A stretch of 64,000 nucleotides of DNA from Oscillospiraceae bacterium (GCA_017430455.1 JAFRMX010000023.1:1-64000), one strand, 5' to 3'; shown: positions 42,707-51,687, counted from the stretch's first letter. Numbers and translations are program-made. Notes: generated by a model from the sequence alone, not told the origin.

Positions 42707-43837
42707 ATGTACAAGCTCATTAAAACTGAAGGTCACGCCAGAAGAGCCGAGTTCGAGACCGCACACGGAACTGTCCAGACCCCGGTCTTTATGAACGTAG
42801 GTACTCAGGCGGCCATAAAGGGCGGTCTCTCCGCTGAAGATCTGAAAACGGTAAAATGCCAGGTTGAGCTCTCAAACACATATCATCTGCACGTTCGCCC
42901 GGGAGACGAGCTTATCAAAGAACTGGGCGGACTTCATAAATTTATGGTATGGGACAGACCGATCCTGACCGATTCAGGCGGATTTCAGATCTTCTCACTG
43001 GCATCTCTCAGAAAGATAAGCGAGGAGGGTGTTCACTTCAATTCACATGTAGACGGAAGGAAAATATTTATGGGCCCGGAAGAGAGCATGCGAATCCAGT
43101 CTAATCTCGGCTCGGATATAGCCATGGCCTTTGATGAGTGTATAAAAATACCTTCTCCGAAAGACTATGTAATCAAATCCTGTGACAGGACATACAGATG
43201 GCTCAAACGCTGCAAAGAGGCAAATGCAGATTATAACAGCAGAGACGAAGCTGTTAATCCCGGTCAGATGCTGTGGGGGATAAACCAGGGTGCCGTTTTT
43301 CACGATGTTCGTATTGAGCATATGAAAAAGATAGCGGATCTGGATCTGCCCGGGTATGCGATCGGCGGCCTGGCAGTAGGGGAGACGCATCAGGAGATGT
43401 ACGACACGATCGAAGCCCTCGACGAACACATGCCAAAGGAAAAACCCAGATATCTGATGGGCGTCGGCACTCCATCAAACATAATAGAAGGCGTCGCCAG
43501 GGGAGTGGATTTCTTCGATTGCGTTATGCCTGCCAGAAACGGTCGGCACGGTCATCTGTATACATGGAACGGGGTTATCAATATCAAAAACGAGAAATAT
43601 ATGCATGACGAAGACCCGATCGATGTGAGATGCAACTGTCCTGTATGCCAAAAATATTCAAAGGCATATATAAGACATCTTTTCAAGGCCGAAGAGGCTC
43701 TTGCTTTGAGATTCTCTGTGGCTCACAACCTTTATTTCTATAACAGCCTTATGCAGAATATAAGAGATAATCTTGACTCCGGTACTTTCGGACAGTTCAA
43801 AAAAGAGTATTCCGGGATATTGGACAGAAGGATATAA
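42707..43837 (+). CDS. tgt: tRNA-guanine transglycosylase
   Basis: Tgt exchanges guanine 34 of GUN-anticodon tRNAs for preQ1. The catalytic region has TDSGGFQIFSLA, later GGLAVGE and GVGTP, and the zinc site CNCPVCQKYSKAYIRHLF. 376 aa is typical. GAGAGGAAACG precedes the ATG. Together with queA this shows that queuosine-type tRNA modification operates here; the window holds no preQ1 synthesis genes (queC/D/E). Confidence 0.98.
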   Translation: MYKLIKTEGHARRAEFETAHGTVQTPVFMNVGTQAAIKGGLSAEDLKTVKCQVELSNTYHLHVRPGDELIKELGGLHKFMVWDRPILTDSGGFQIFSLASLRKISEEGVHFNSHVDGRKIFMGPEESMRIQSNLGSDIAMAFDECIKIPSPKDYVIKSCDRTYRWLKRCKEANADYNSRDEAVNPGQMLWGINQGAVFHDVRIEHMKKIADLDLPGYAIGGLAVGETHQEMYDTIEALDEHMPKEKPRYLMGVGTPSNIIEGVARGVDFFDCVMPARNGRHGHLYTWNGVINIKNEKYMHDEDPIDVRCNCPVCQKYSKAYIRHLFKAEEALALRFSVAHNLYFYNSLMQNIRDNLDSGTFGQFKKEYSGILDRRI

Positions 43838-43845
43838 ATAAACTC

Positions 43846-43874
43846 TTGTTTTTGTAAACACTTTATCTTATAAT
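43846..43874 (+). promoter_or_regulatory. Promoter of yajC
   Basis: TTGTTT (43846-43851), 17 nt, TATAAT (43869-43874), about 30 nt before the yajC ATG, which has GGAGG. Confidence 0.7.
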
Positions 43875-43903
43875 TACTTGAATTCATTTGGAGGTTACTC
43901 AAT

Positions 43904-44272
43904 ATGTTTGCCAATCCTTTTGTATTGCTTGATGCAGCTGCCGGCACCTCTGTTGCCGGAGGCGGCTCCTCGATGATCATTATGATCATCGTAATGTTTG
44001 CAATTATGTATTTCCTCATGATCCGCCCGGAGCAGAAGAAGAGAAAAGAAACCGAGACTATGAGAAACACTCTCGCCATTGGCGAAGAGATAGTTACTAT
44101 CGGCGGAATTACGGGTAAGGTTGTTCAGGTCACTGATGACACCGTCACTTTCGAGACAGGTGAAGACAGAGTCCGTATTCAGGTCAAGAAGTGGGGCATC
44201 TCTACAACAGCCAAGTATGAAGCAGCCAAGGAAGCACAGAAAAAAACCGGAGCATTCGGAGCTAAAAAATAA
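43904..44272 (+). CDS. yajC: Preprotein translocase subunit YajC
   Basis: One N-terminal membrane helix (about 22-41), then MIRPEQKKRKE and the beta domain with GEEIVTIGGITGKV. The protein associates with SecDF in the Sec export system. 122 aa is normal. The gene has its own promoter and terminator, so it forms a single transcript besides possible readthrough from tgt. Confidence 0.95.
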   Translation: MFANPFVLLDAAAGTSVAGGGSSMIIMIIVMFAIMYFLMIRPEQKKRKETETMRNTLAIGEEIVTIGGITGKVVQVTDDTVTFETGEDRVRIQVKKWGISTTAKYEAAKEAQKKTGAFGAKK

Positions 44273-44290
44273 TCAGAAATAAAAAATAAT

Positions 44291-44327
44291 ACCCGCGGTA
44301 ACCGGAAAGTTATCGCGGGTGTTTTTT
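44291..44327 (+). terminator. Terminator after yajC
   Basis: A 12-bp stem (44291-44302 with 44309-44320, one G-U pair) and a 6 nt loop are followed by GTTTTTT. Confidence 0.9.
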
Positions 44328-44448
44328 ATGTAAAGCTCGTAAACTAATTTACGCGGGACAGTATATTGGCGGCTTTTATGTGAATACTTACAAGATGTAG
44401 TGGTTACTTTTCGAGAACAAAAGAATTAACAAAAAATGACAAAAAACC

Positions 44449-44477
44449 TTGACTAATTATGTAAATTGTAATATATT
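44449..44477 (+). promoter_or_regulatory. Promoter of xerD-like gene
   Basis: TTGACT (44449-44454), 17 nt, TATATT (44472-44477), about 56 nt before the start. The 12-mer ATTATGTAAATT occurs twice, at 44456-44467 in the spacer and at 44494-44505 downstream, and could be an operator pair. Confidence 0.65.
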
Positions 44478-44532
44478 GTAACCAAGAAATATGATTATGT
44501 AAATTTTTTTAAAGGCAACTCTGGGGGGAACT

Positions 44533-45423
44533 ATGAGCAATAATGAAGTACTGGAAATGTTTCTTCATTTCCTTAAATTTGATAAAAATGCTTCTGAAAA
44601 TACATACAGTTCCTACCTGCGTGACATCAGACAGCTGGGTGATTACCTTGAGACCAATTATAGCACGGATCTGATCTCAGTCAACTCCACAGAGCTTGCG
44701 GATTATATCAATTATCTCAGAAGTATTGGCAAGTCCGTTGCTACGGTCTCCAGAAACATCGCGTCTATCAAATCTCTCTATTCTTATCTTACAATAAACA
44801 GATACATCGATAGAAATCCGGCAGTAAAGCTTGTCCCGGACAAAGCAGAACACAAGCTCCCGCAGATACTCACAAGCGAGGAAGTGGAGATGCTGCTTGC
44901 ACAGCCGAAATGCATTGATGCCAAAGGCTACAGGGATCACGCAATGCTCGAGCTTCTTTATGCCACAGGTATAAGAGTTACCGAGCTCATAGATCTGAAC
45001 ATTGACGATGTGAATATCCCGGCAAGACTTATCAGATGCTTCAGCAAAAACAAGGAACGCTTTATTCCGATGTATCCATCCGCTGTTAAGGCGGTAAAGG
45101 ATTATATTGAGCTTGTCAGACCTCAGATGATATCAGATGCCGGTGAAAAAGCTCTCTTTGTAAACGTGTCGGGTGAGAGAATGTCAAGACAGGGTTTCTG
45201 GAAGATCATAAAGTCCTATCAGAAAAAGGCCGGGATCGAGACTGATATCACGCCTCACACATTGAGACATTCCTTTGCAACGCATCTTCTGGAAAACGGA
45301 GCAGATATCCGCTCAATTCAGCAGATGCTCGGACATGCGGATATTTCTTCAACTCAGGTATATTCCCAGCTGGTCAAAAAAGAGCTTAAGGATGTATATG
45401 ACAAAACACATCCAAAAGCCTGA
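44533..45423 (+). CDS. xerD: Tyrosine recombinase XerD type
   Basis: A chromosomal tyrosine recombinase, most like XerD, that resolves chromosome dimers at dif. The N-terminal SAM-like core-binding domain spans about 1-95. Catalytic residues are Arg148 (TGIRVTEL), His242 and Arg245 (HTLRH), His268 (GHAD) and nucleophile Tyr277 (TQVYSQL). 296 aa is standard for XerC/D, so a phage integrase is less likely. CTGGGGGG precedes the ATG. It is closed by a strong bidirectional terminator. Confidence 0.9.
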   Translation: MSNNEVLEMFLHFLKFDKNASENTYSSYLRDIRQLGDYLETNYSTDLISVNSTELADYINYLRSIGKSVATVSRNIASIKSLYSYLTINRYIDRNPAVKLVPDKAEHKLPQILTSEEVEMLLAQPKCIDAKGYRDHAMLELLYATGIRVTELIDLNIDDVNIPARLIRCFSKNKERFIPMYPSAVKAVKDYIELVRPQMISDAGEKALFVNVSGERMSRQGFWKIIKSYQKKAGIETDITPHTLRHSFATHLLENGADIRSIQQMLGHADISSTQVYSQLVKKELKDVYDKTHPKA

Positions 45424-45441
45424 ACATAATTAATTAAAAAA

Positions 45442-45468
45442 AGCAGGAATGAATTCCTGCTTTTTTTC
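45442..45468. terminator. Bidirectional terminator between xerD and the SH3 protein gene
   Basis: AGCAGGAA / TTCCTGCT (45442-45449 with 45454-45461) around TGAA, with A-run on the left and T-run on the right. The minus-strand gene ends just beside it. Confidence 0.92.
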
Positions 45469-46962
45469 TTATCCTACGGAGATCCAGCCTGTCAGTTCCG
45501 TCCCCGAGCCTTTCAGGTTAGTCTTTTCAAGAATTCCGGCGGAAGTTATTTTATAGTAATCATCACCGGAATCGGCAGCTCCGTTCGACCAGTGGTGATG
45601 AATGATCAGATCCGAATAGATAACTGCATTTGACCTGGACCAGGAATCTATGCACGAGGTGAGAGTTACAAGCCCGTTGCTGTTATGGAATATAAACAGT
45701 GCGTAGCTTCCGTCACCTTCGGTCTTCGAATCGGTTCCCAGATTTCCGACCTTAAGAAGAAGAACGTCACCGGATATGTAATACGATGCATTTGCAAATG
45801 GCGGATTGCCTTTGGCAGTTTTTACGGAAGCTATAAAATCGTTGAGTTTGGAGGTCGCCATATTGTAAAAGAACGGATAGACGTCTCCGGAAGGATAGAG
45901 GGAGGAATCTGCCAGACGGCATGAGTCTCCCTTGGTCATTTTTGTTATGATCGCAGCGGAGTTTCCGTTTATAAAATCGTTGAAAACTGTCTGGCTCGAC
46001 ATATCCGTGGGATAGGAATAGGTGAGCCATTTGGAGTTAACATAGCCTACATCACCAGCGGGAGTGCGTACAAGGTCATACTGACCGGATCTTGCTATTA
46101 CTGTAAGCTGTGTCTTCTCGGATACAAGCAACGAGTACTCCTTATTGAGATCATAATACATGTATACTGCAACTCCGCCGTTTGAGTGAACATACATAGT
46201 CTCATATGATTTGAGATAATCAGCAGCGGCGGGTGCCACAACATTGCTGTGCCCTTCGAGGTCGTGAGGCCCGGGCACGGAGCCTGCTGGAGCTGAGCTC
46301 GGCGCGGGAGTCTCTATCGGGGTGAAAGTTTCGACAGGAGCTTCAGTCTCCTGGATTGTGGTTTCCTCCGGAAGAGCAGCCGGAGTTTCTTCAACAACAG
46401 CTGACACAGTTGCAGCTGGAGCGGGAAAATCAGTCTTGCTGTCTGAGTTTTTAAGCTTGGATATGACTACATTGCCTATGATGACCAGAAGAACGACCAA
46501 AATAAACAGCGGAATTGCTAACTTCCTAATTCTTTCACCTGTTTTTGATTCGTCTTCATCCTCATTCTCATCATCAACTGCTGCAGGTTCGGATCTGAGC
46601 TTTTTCTCGCGCTCAGGCTTAGGTGAGGATTCAGATTTTGATCTCTTTGATGTTTTCTGCTTAGAAGTATGCTTTTGATAAGGATTCTTTATTTCAGATT
46701 CAGTCTCTGTATTTGAATGTCTGGCCTTCATTTCGTCGATCCTGTCAAGTGCAGGCCCGTATCCTGCATCTGCGGAACGAAGAAGAGCATTTGTGGCAAG
46801 CTTTTTCCATCCTTCGACCTCTTCAGGCTCGACTTTGGATTTATACATAGCCCATTTGAATACGCCGTAGAGAGCGTCACCATCGCCCTCCTTCGCGCTG
46901 TCTATCATTGAATCAAGTTCTTCGGCTGTGAGCAGTCTTATATCGGTATCGGAATAATTCAT
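45469..46962 (-). CDS. Membrane-anchored protein with extracellular SH3-like domain
   Basis: The N-terminal 90 residues are acidic and helical, with a Sel1-like look (SADAGYGPALDRIDEM). A Lys/Glu-rich linker, one membrane helix (about 150-172) and a Pro/Thr/Glu-rich spacer (190-245) follow. An SH3b-type domain (about 255-325; QLTVIARSGQYDLVRTPAGDVGYVNSKWL) and a last unknown domain of 170 residues close the protein. The spacer suggests a cell-wall location for the SH3 part. Promoter and ribosome site (GGGAGG) are both clear. Function unknown. Confidence 0.75.
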   Translation of the reverse strand: MNYSDTDIRLLTAEELDSMIDSAKEGDGDALYGVFKWAMYKSKVEPEEVEGWKKLATNALLRSADAGYGPALDRIDEMKARHSNTETESEIKNPYQKHTSKQKTSKRSKSESSPKPEREKKLRSEPAAVDDENEDEDESKTGERIRKLAIPLFILVVLLVIIGNVVISKLKNSDSKTDFPAPAATVSAVVEETPAALPEETTIQETEAPVETFTPIETPAPSSAPAGSVPGPHDLEGHSNVVAPAAADYLKSYETMYVHSNGGVAVYMYYDLNKEYSLLVSEKTQLTVIARSGQYDLVRTPAGDVGYVNSKWLTYSYPTDMSSQTVFNDFINGNSAAIITKMTKGDSCRLADSSLYPSGDVYPFFYNMATSKLNDFIASVKTAKGNPPFANASYYISGDVLLLKVGNLGTDSKTEGDGSYALFIFHNSNGLVTLTSCIDSWSRSNAVIYSDLIIHHHWSNGAADSGDDYYKITSAGILEKTNLKGSGTELTGWISVG

Positions 46963-46988
46963 GCTTTATTACCTCCCGGACTGGAGTA

Positions 46989-47017
46989 ATTATAGTAAAT
47001 TTCCTTAGTTAAAACAA
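46989..47017 (-). promoter_or_regulatory. Promoter of the SH3 protein gene
   Basis: On the minus strand: TTGTTT (47012-47017), 17 nt, TATAAT (46989-46994). A GGGAGG ribosome site follows before the ATG. Confidence 0.7.
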
Positions 47018-47057
47018 GCAAAAGAGAGAATTAGAAATGGATTAATGAAGCCTTTTC

Positions 47058-47066
47058 TGCTATACT
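47058..47066 (+). promoter_or_regulatory. Extended -10 promoter of a small ORF
   Basis: TG-C-TATACT (47058-47066) without a good -35 box; about 28 nt before the ATG of the small gene at 47095. Confidence 0.45.
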
Positions 47067-47094
47067 TTCAAAAAAGGCTGAAAGGAGCGCCGAA

Positions 47095-47241
47095 ATGAGG
47101 GAAAGAATAAGAAAGTTTTTTGCCAAAGTAAAAAAAAGAATGAAAGATATCCAGAACGCAAATGCCAAAGTTGCTACAGTAAACCGTGACGTAATTATCA
47201 AAGCGGGAAAGATGCTCGAAAACAAAGAAGACCGCACCTGA
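47095..47241 (+). CDS. Small basic protein (48 aa)
   Basis: A 48-residue frame with AAAGGAG 7 nt before its ATG and a promoter-like extended -10 box upstream. The first 18 residues are strongly basic and amphipathic (RERIRKFFAKVKKRMKD); the remainder is helical and mixed in charge. Not recognised. It lies divergent from the SH3 protein gene and convergent to the nitroreductase. The good signals make it likely a real gene; a membrane-binding or RNA-binding peptide is only a guess. Confidence 0.6.
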   Translation: MRERIRKFFAKVKKRMKDIQNANAKVATVNRDVIIKAGKMLENKEDRT

Positions 47242-47279
47242 CACTGAGGGTCAGTACGGTCAGTTATAAAGCATTTTGA

Positions 47280-48116
47280 TCAGCAGATAATGCTGAAGGA
47301 ATAGTCTGAGCCGGCCGGGCCGGGCTGCACACCTTCAAGCTTCTCCAGTCTGCATTCGACGCCTTTTTCGCTCATACTCAGTATAAAGTGACAGGCTGCA
47401 ATGCCCATATCCGTACGCTGGATATCCGAATCGTAATTGGAACCCATGCCTTTGGAATGATTCTCATAAAAATGGAAAACATTGTCCTGCTTAAGGATAA
47501 TCCACGGCTGCCTGTTCGCTGCCGAAGGAGCGAGATTTACAGCTTCAAATGCGTCTTCATATATCCCAGCTTTATCACGTCTCAAAGGAACTGAAAAATC
47601 GCCGTCGAAGAAGATCTCATTCCAGCCTTTTCTCATGTCGGCCTTAACGGCTTTTCTCATAGCCTTTTCCTTTATGCTTTGCTTTTCAGCTTCATGACCA
47701 AGGGGAGACATGACCGGCATTATCTCAGCCTCTCCGAGATGCATAGCCTTCTCGAACGCTTTACGGTTTAAGGTCCCGGCAATTATAGTCGTACCGACTC
47801 CGAGAGAGGCTGCATAAAGGACCATTCTCTCGAACGCATATCCGCAGGCTTCAAGATTAAATGGAGCGTTTTTGGGGACGGCCGAACAGATAAAAAGATC
47901 TGTGCCGCTGATAATTCCGTTCGTGCTAAGGTTCTCTTTCTTATCTCCGGAACTTCTGTCGAGCATGACAAAGCGGACATTTACCTTAAAGGGGTTTTCA
48001 AGATTCTCCGCAAATTTGAGCAGATCCTTCCTAACAGTTTTTGACAAAGGAAGACCGTCAAATGTTCTGACGCTTCTTCTCCTTATAACTGCATTATTTA
48101 CGTCAAATTTTTCCAT
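47280..48116 (-). CDS. Nitroreductase-family protein (TM1586-like)
   Basis: The start IRRRSVRTFDGLPL and the central ASLGVGTTIIAGTLNR, with NLAPSAANRQPW later, match the FMN-dependent nitroreductase fold of the TM1586 type (PF14512). It is 278 aa, cytoplasmic. Reaction is unknown; FMN reduction by NAD(P)H is expected. It stands alone on the minus strand with no clear terminator. Confidence 0.88.
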   Translation of the reverse strand: MEKFDVNNAVIRRRSVRTFDGLPLSKTVRKDLLKFAENLENPFKVNVRFVMLDRSSGDKKENLSTNGIISGTDLFICSAVPKNAPFNLEACGYAFERMVLYAASLGVGTTIIAGTLNRKAFEKAMHLGEAEIMPVMSPLGHEAEKQSIKEKAMRKAVKADMRKGWNEIFFDGDFSVPLRRDKAGIYEDAFEAVNLAPSAANRQPWIILKQDNVFHFYENHSKGMGSNYDSDIQRTDMGIAACHFILSMSEKGVECRLEKLEGVQPGPAGSDYSFSIIC

Positions 48117-48235
48117 AGCATGATCCTGTACAGTAAATGGTTAATTTTTTTAACGTTTAATTTTACCATACACTCTTTCCTATATTATGAATAAATAGTA
48201 AAGATCGCAGTATTCAAGTTTATTATTACTTAACG

Positions 48236-49603
48236 ATGACAGAGCAGCGAAAACAGAATATCCCGGATACTTCAAGTGATGCAAAAAGAGCTGGCATCGC
48301 TTATAAGATTATGTGCCTTGCCAGCGATGAGATCACCTCAAATTTCCGCTTTCTTGACGCGGCACTCCACCGGTTGAGACCTTCCGCAAATGAAGAGCTC
48401 TCTCTGGCAACAGACGGAAATCTGATGCTGTTTGAGAGCGATCATATAATAAGGCTCTATAAAGGCGACATTAACGCTGTTAATAGGGCATTTCTGCATA
48501 CTCTTCTGCATGCGGTACTGTGTCACCATCTGACAGGTGAAGGCATGGACAGAGACCGCTGGGATCTGGCATGCGATATTGCAGTTGAGTCGGTAATCAG
48601 AGATCTGGGAGTTCCTGCTTTTCTTTTAAAAGATGAGAAAGTGCCCGATGGACTTTATGCGGAGATCGGAAATGCTGCAGATGAGCTTACTGCAGAAAAC
48701 ATCTACCATTATCTCTGCTCCGAGAACGTCCAAACAACTGATATTATCGCTCTTTCGGATATCGTAAGACGCGATACGCATTCTCTCTGGTATGAGAGTG
48801 ACATCAGCCGGGACAATAAAGATAAAGAGAAAAAGGAGAAGGACAAGGAACGGGACAAGAAAGCCCGGGAGTGGAAAGAGGAGAAGAAAAATGCCGTAAG
48901 AGGTCTTAAGGAGGCATCTGAAGGTGAGGCACCTGCTCTGATCTCCGGAATTGAGAAGATAGACAAAAGCATCTTCAGGTATAACGACTTTCTGATTCAG
49001 TTCGGAAGGCCGAAAGAGACCCTAAAGGTCTCAAGCGAAGAGATGGATATGATCTATTACTGCTACGGTCTCGAATTCTATGGTAATCTGCCCCTTATAG
49101 AACCGCTTGAGTACAGTGAAGAGCACAGAGTTCGGGATTTCATAATCGCTATAGATACCTCCGGAAGCGTGAAAGGAAGGCTTGTTCAGCGATTTGTCCA
49201 GCATACTCATGATCTTCTAAAGAACGCGAATGCTCTTGATACTGTAATAAATCTTCATATTATTCAGTGCGACAATGAAATCAGAGAGACAAAGACGGTC
49301 CGGAACAACGCGGAACTTGACGAATACTTGGCGAATATCGAGATCAAAGGTCTCGGAGGTACGGATTTCAGGCCGGTATTCGACTATGCTGAAGAACAGA
49401 TATCAAACGGAGTCTTTGGAGATTTCGGAGGCCTTATTTACTTTACGGACGGTTTCGGAACATATCCTGAATTTACACCTGACTATAAAACAGCATTTAT
49501 TATATGCCGCTCTGAGCTGGATTTGAGTCCGTCAATGCCTCCATGGGCACTCTCGATCGCGCTGAGCGAAGAGAGCATTATGAAGATACCCGAAAGGAAC
49601 TGA
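48236..49603 (+). CDS. DUF2201-type VWA protein with metallopeptidase-like N-terminal domain
   Basis: The N-terminal part carries FLHTLLHAVLCHH (about 86-98), a His-rich helix like the zincin-type domain of the VWA-like DUF2201 family (PF13203/PF09967). A highly charged linker (about 195-220, Lys/Glu/Asp) leads to a VWA domain with the MIDAS motif DTSGS near 306-310 and GGTDFRP near 375. VWA-MoxR pairs act as chaperones or insertases that remodel partner proteins. Next come an LRR protein and a MoxR-type ATPase, all tightly linked. No Shine-Dalgarno sequence precedes ATG 48236. Confidence 0.83.
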   Translation: MTEQRKQNIPDTSSDAKRAGIAYKIMCLASDEITSNFRFLDAALHRLRPSANEELSLATDGNLMLFESDHIIRLYKGDINAVNRAFLHTLLHAVLCHHLTGEGMDRDRWDLACDIAVESVIRDLGVPAFLLKDEKVPDGLYAEIGNAADELTAENIYHYLCSENVQTTDIIALSDIVRRDTHSLWYESDISRDNKDKEKKEKDKERDKKAREWKEEKKNAVRGLKEASEGEAPALISGIEKIDKSIFRYNDFLIQFGRPKETLKVSSEEMDMIYYCYGLEFYGNLPLIEPLEYSEEHRVRDFIIAIDTSGSVKGRLVQRFVQHTHDLLKNANALDTVINLHIIQCDNEIRETKTVRNNAELDEYLANIEIKGLGGTDFRPVFDYAEEQISNGVFGDFGGLIYFTDGFGTYPEFTPDYKTAFIICRSELDLSPSMPPWALSIALSEESIMKIPERN

Positions 49604-49606
49604 ATC

Positions 49607-50368
49607 GTGATACACGATATAAACAGCAATGGGATCCTGCATATTCCTGAAGGAATCAAAACTATTCACGAGCGGGAGTTTGAGGGGATCGATGAACTGA
49701 GATCCGTAATTCTCCCGGAAGGTCTTCTTGATATAGAAGACATGGCCTTTTCAAGGTGCAGAAATCTTAAGGAGGTCAGGTTTCCACGAAGTCTTGAAAG
49801 AATCGGTGACGCGGCTTTCATGTCTGACCCGAAGCTGGAAAAAGCGGTTTTTTCTCCTGAATTGAAAGAAATAGGTTCATCAGCCTTCGTAGAGTGTCCT
49901 TCACTTACATATGTCTATGTACCGGGAAGAGAGACCTCTGTCTCTTCAGACTCATTCGGCTCGGCTTTTGCTGAGGACGATCTATCGACTCTGGATTTCT
50001 TCGGGCTTGATATCAAAACCTATATCAAAGACGGATATTTTGCTTTTCCTTTCTTCGATTTCGGTTCCGATAACGAGAAATGGCTTTACGCCTCACTTTT
50101 GTGCGCTGAGATTGAAGGACATTCTCAAAGTGATATAACGAAATCCGTCGGAATAATCCGAAAGATTGGAAAAGATTTTGTTAAAAGAGCTATAGACCTC
50201 AATGCCCCAAAACAGATCGCAGGGCTTATAAGGCTTGGGCTGATAGATAGAAAACATTTGGATGAGTATCTGGAGATCTCGGCCGGATACGGATACACTG
50301 AAATTAATTCCTTGCTGCTCGGTATACAGGGCAGCAGACCAAGTCTTGAGAAGGAGCTTTTTACATGA
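49607..50368 (+). CDS. Leucine-rich repeat protein (BspA-like LRR_5)
   Basis: Residues about 10-125 contain BspA-type leucine-rich repeats: IPEGIKTIHEREFEGID, LPEGLLDIEDMAFSRC, FPRSLERIGDAAFMSD and FSPELKEIGSSAFVEC. The last 120 residues are helical and not recognised (IGLIRLGLIDRKHLDEYL-like helices recall ankyrin-type pairs). No signal peptide, unlike surface BspA proteins, so it should be cytosolic. It sits between the VWA and MoxR genes, 3 nt after the first and overlapping the second by ATGA. An adaptor for the VWA-MoxR pair is a reasonable inference. Confidence 0.8.
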   Translation: MIHDINSNGILHIPEGIKTIHEREFEGIDELRSVILPEGLLDIEDMAFSRCRNLKEVRFPRSLERIGDAAFMSDPKLEKAVFSPELKEIGSSAFVECPSLTYVYVPGRETSVSSDSFGSAFAEDDLSTLDFFGLDIKTYIKDGYFAFPFFDFGSDNEKWLYASLLCAEIEGHSQSDITKSVGIIRKIGKDFVKRAIDLNAPKQIAGLIRLGLIDRKHLDEYLEISAGYGYTEINSLLLGIQGSRPSLEKELFT

Positions 50369-51654
50369 ATATAAGAGAGGCCAAGGAACAGATAAAAAAC
50401 ACGATGAAGCTGTACTTTCTGAAGGACAGCGAAGGTAAGTACCGTATTCCTCCGGAGAGACAGAGACCGGTATTTCTCCTGGGACCTCCGGGCATCGGCA
50501 AGACTGCTATAATGGCTCAGATAGCTGAGGAGCTCGGTGTCGGGCTTGTCTCATACTCTATGACCCATCATACCCGCCAAAGCGCATTGGGTCTTCCTCT
50601 TATAGAGCATGCGGATTACGGAAACGGAGATGTCCCGGTTACGAGATATACCATGTCCGAGATAATAGCATCCGTATATGACGAAATGGCTAAGACAGGG
50701 AAAAAGCAGGGCATATTGTTTCTTGATGAAATAAATTGTGTCTCCGAGACGCTGACCCCTGTAATGCTCCAGTTCCTTCAGTACAAGACTCTCGGTCAGC
50801 ACAAGGTGCCGGACGGCTGGCTCATAGTTACAGCCGGAAATCCTGTTGAGTATAACAGAAACGCAAAGGAATTTGATATTGTGACTATAGACCGTCTCAA
50901 GCGTATAGACGTTGAGCCGGATCTTCAGGCTTTCCGCGAGTATGCTCTCAAAAAATGTGTTCATCCCTCTATCCTCACTTATCTTTCTATAAAAAAAGCC
51001 AATTTTTATTTTGTAAAGACCACAGCATCAGGCAGACGCTTTGTCACAGCCAGAGGCTGGGATGACCTCTCAGATATAATTACTCTATGTGAAGAGAATG
51101 ATGTCCCCGTTGATAAAAGACTCATAATTCAGTACCTTCAGGATGACGATATTGCCGAAGACTTCGCACAGTACTACGCGCTGTTTTCAAAATACAGATC
51201 CGATTATGAAGTGGATATGATCCTTGAAGGAAAAGAATCGGATGATATTGTTAAAAGGGCAACGGCCGCATCATTCGATGAAAGAATTGCGCTTATAAGC
51301 CTTCTCCTTGGCAAATGCGCTTCCGGAGAAAAGGATATAATAAAGGAACTTGATATATTGAGGAATAGAATTTCTTCAGCCGATGAAGACAAGGCTGCTT
51401 TGAAAGAGCAGGTGAAGACTCTTCAGGAAAAAGCTGAAGCAGAGAGCGTAAAGCTTGAAAACGCCTTTTCTTTTGCTGAGAAAGCCTGGGAAGAAAGTCA
51501 GGAGAAGCTGATCATGGTTTCGGAACTGACAGCAAACTACTGGACGGCGAGATTTATCGGCCGGTTTGGCTGCGAAGCATACTACAGATACAGCAAAGAC
51601 CTGCTGTTTGCAGAGCGTCATGCGGAGATAAGACGTGAGCTGGAGGAGATATAA
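50365..51654 (+). CDS. MoxR-type AAA+ ATPase
   Basis: Walker A GPPGIGKT (40-47), Walker B LFLDEIN (118-124) and a sensor with ATAGNP-like TAGNPVEYN identify a MoxR-family AAA+ protein. The C-terminal 100 residues form a coiled coil (about 335-385) and helical tail. MoxR ATPases work with VWA proteins; here the VWA gene starts the same operon. The start overlaps the LRR stop (ATGA), so translation is coupled. Length of 429 aa is longer than most MoxR (about 320) because of the coiled coil. Confidence 0.85.
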   Translation: MNIREAKEQIKNTMKLYFLKDSEGKYRIPPERQRPVFLLGPPGIGKTAIMAQIAEELGVGLVSYSMTHHTRQSALGLPLIEHADYGNGDVPVTRYTMSEIIASVYDEMAKTGKKQGILFLDEINCVSETLTPVMLQFLQYKTLGQHKVPDGWLIVTAGNPVEYNRNAKEFDIVTIDRLKRIDVEPDLQAFREYALKKCVHPSILTYLSIKKANFYFVKTTASGRRFVTARGWDDLSDIITLCEENDVPVDKRLIIQYLQDDDIAEDFAQYYALFSKYRSDYEVDMILEGKESDDIVKRATAASFDERIALISLLLGKCASGEKDIIKELDILRNRISSADEDKAALKEQVKTLQEKAEAESVKLENAFSFAEKAWEESQEKLIMVSELTANYWTARFIGRFGCEAYYRYSKDLLFAERHAEIRRELEEI

Positions 51655-51658
51655 CTGA

Positions 51659-51687
51659 TTGCTATTTATTCATAATCCGTGTATACT
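51659..51687 (+). promoter_or_regulatory. Promoter of the NSS transporter
   Basis: TTGCTA (51659-51664), 17 nt, TATACT (51682-51687), 33 nt before the ATG. ATGGGGGA serves as the ribosome site. Confidence 0.7.

Noticed and set aside
44533-45423. Tyrosine recombinase as sign of a mobile element
   Set aside because: Length and motif layout match chromosomal XerD; neighbours are core genes and no att-like repeats were seen.
48181-48235. Leaderless promoter before the VWA gene (TATTAT 9 nt from ATG)
   Set aside because: No acceptable -35 box at the right distance, so the promoter call is too weak.
49607-50368. BspA-like repeats as a surface adhesin
   Set aside because: No signal peptide or anchor; operon context points to a cytosolic role.
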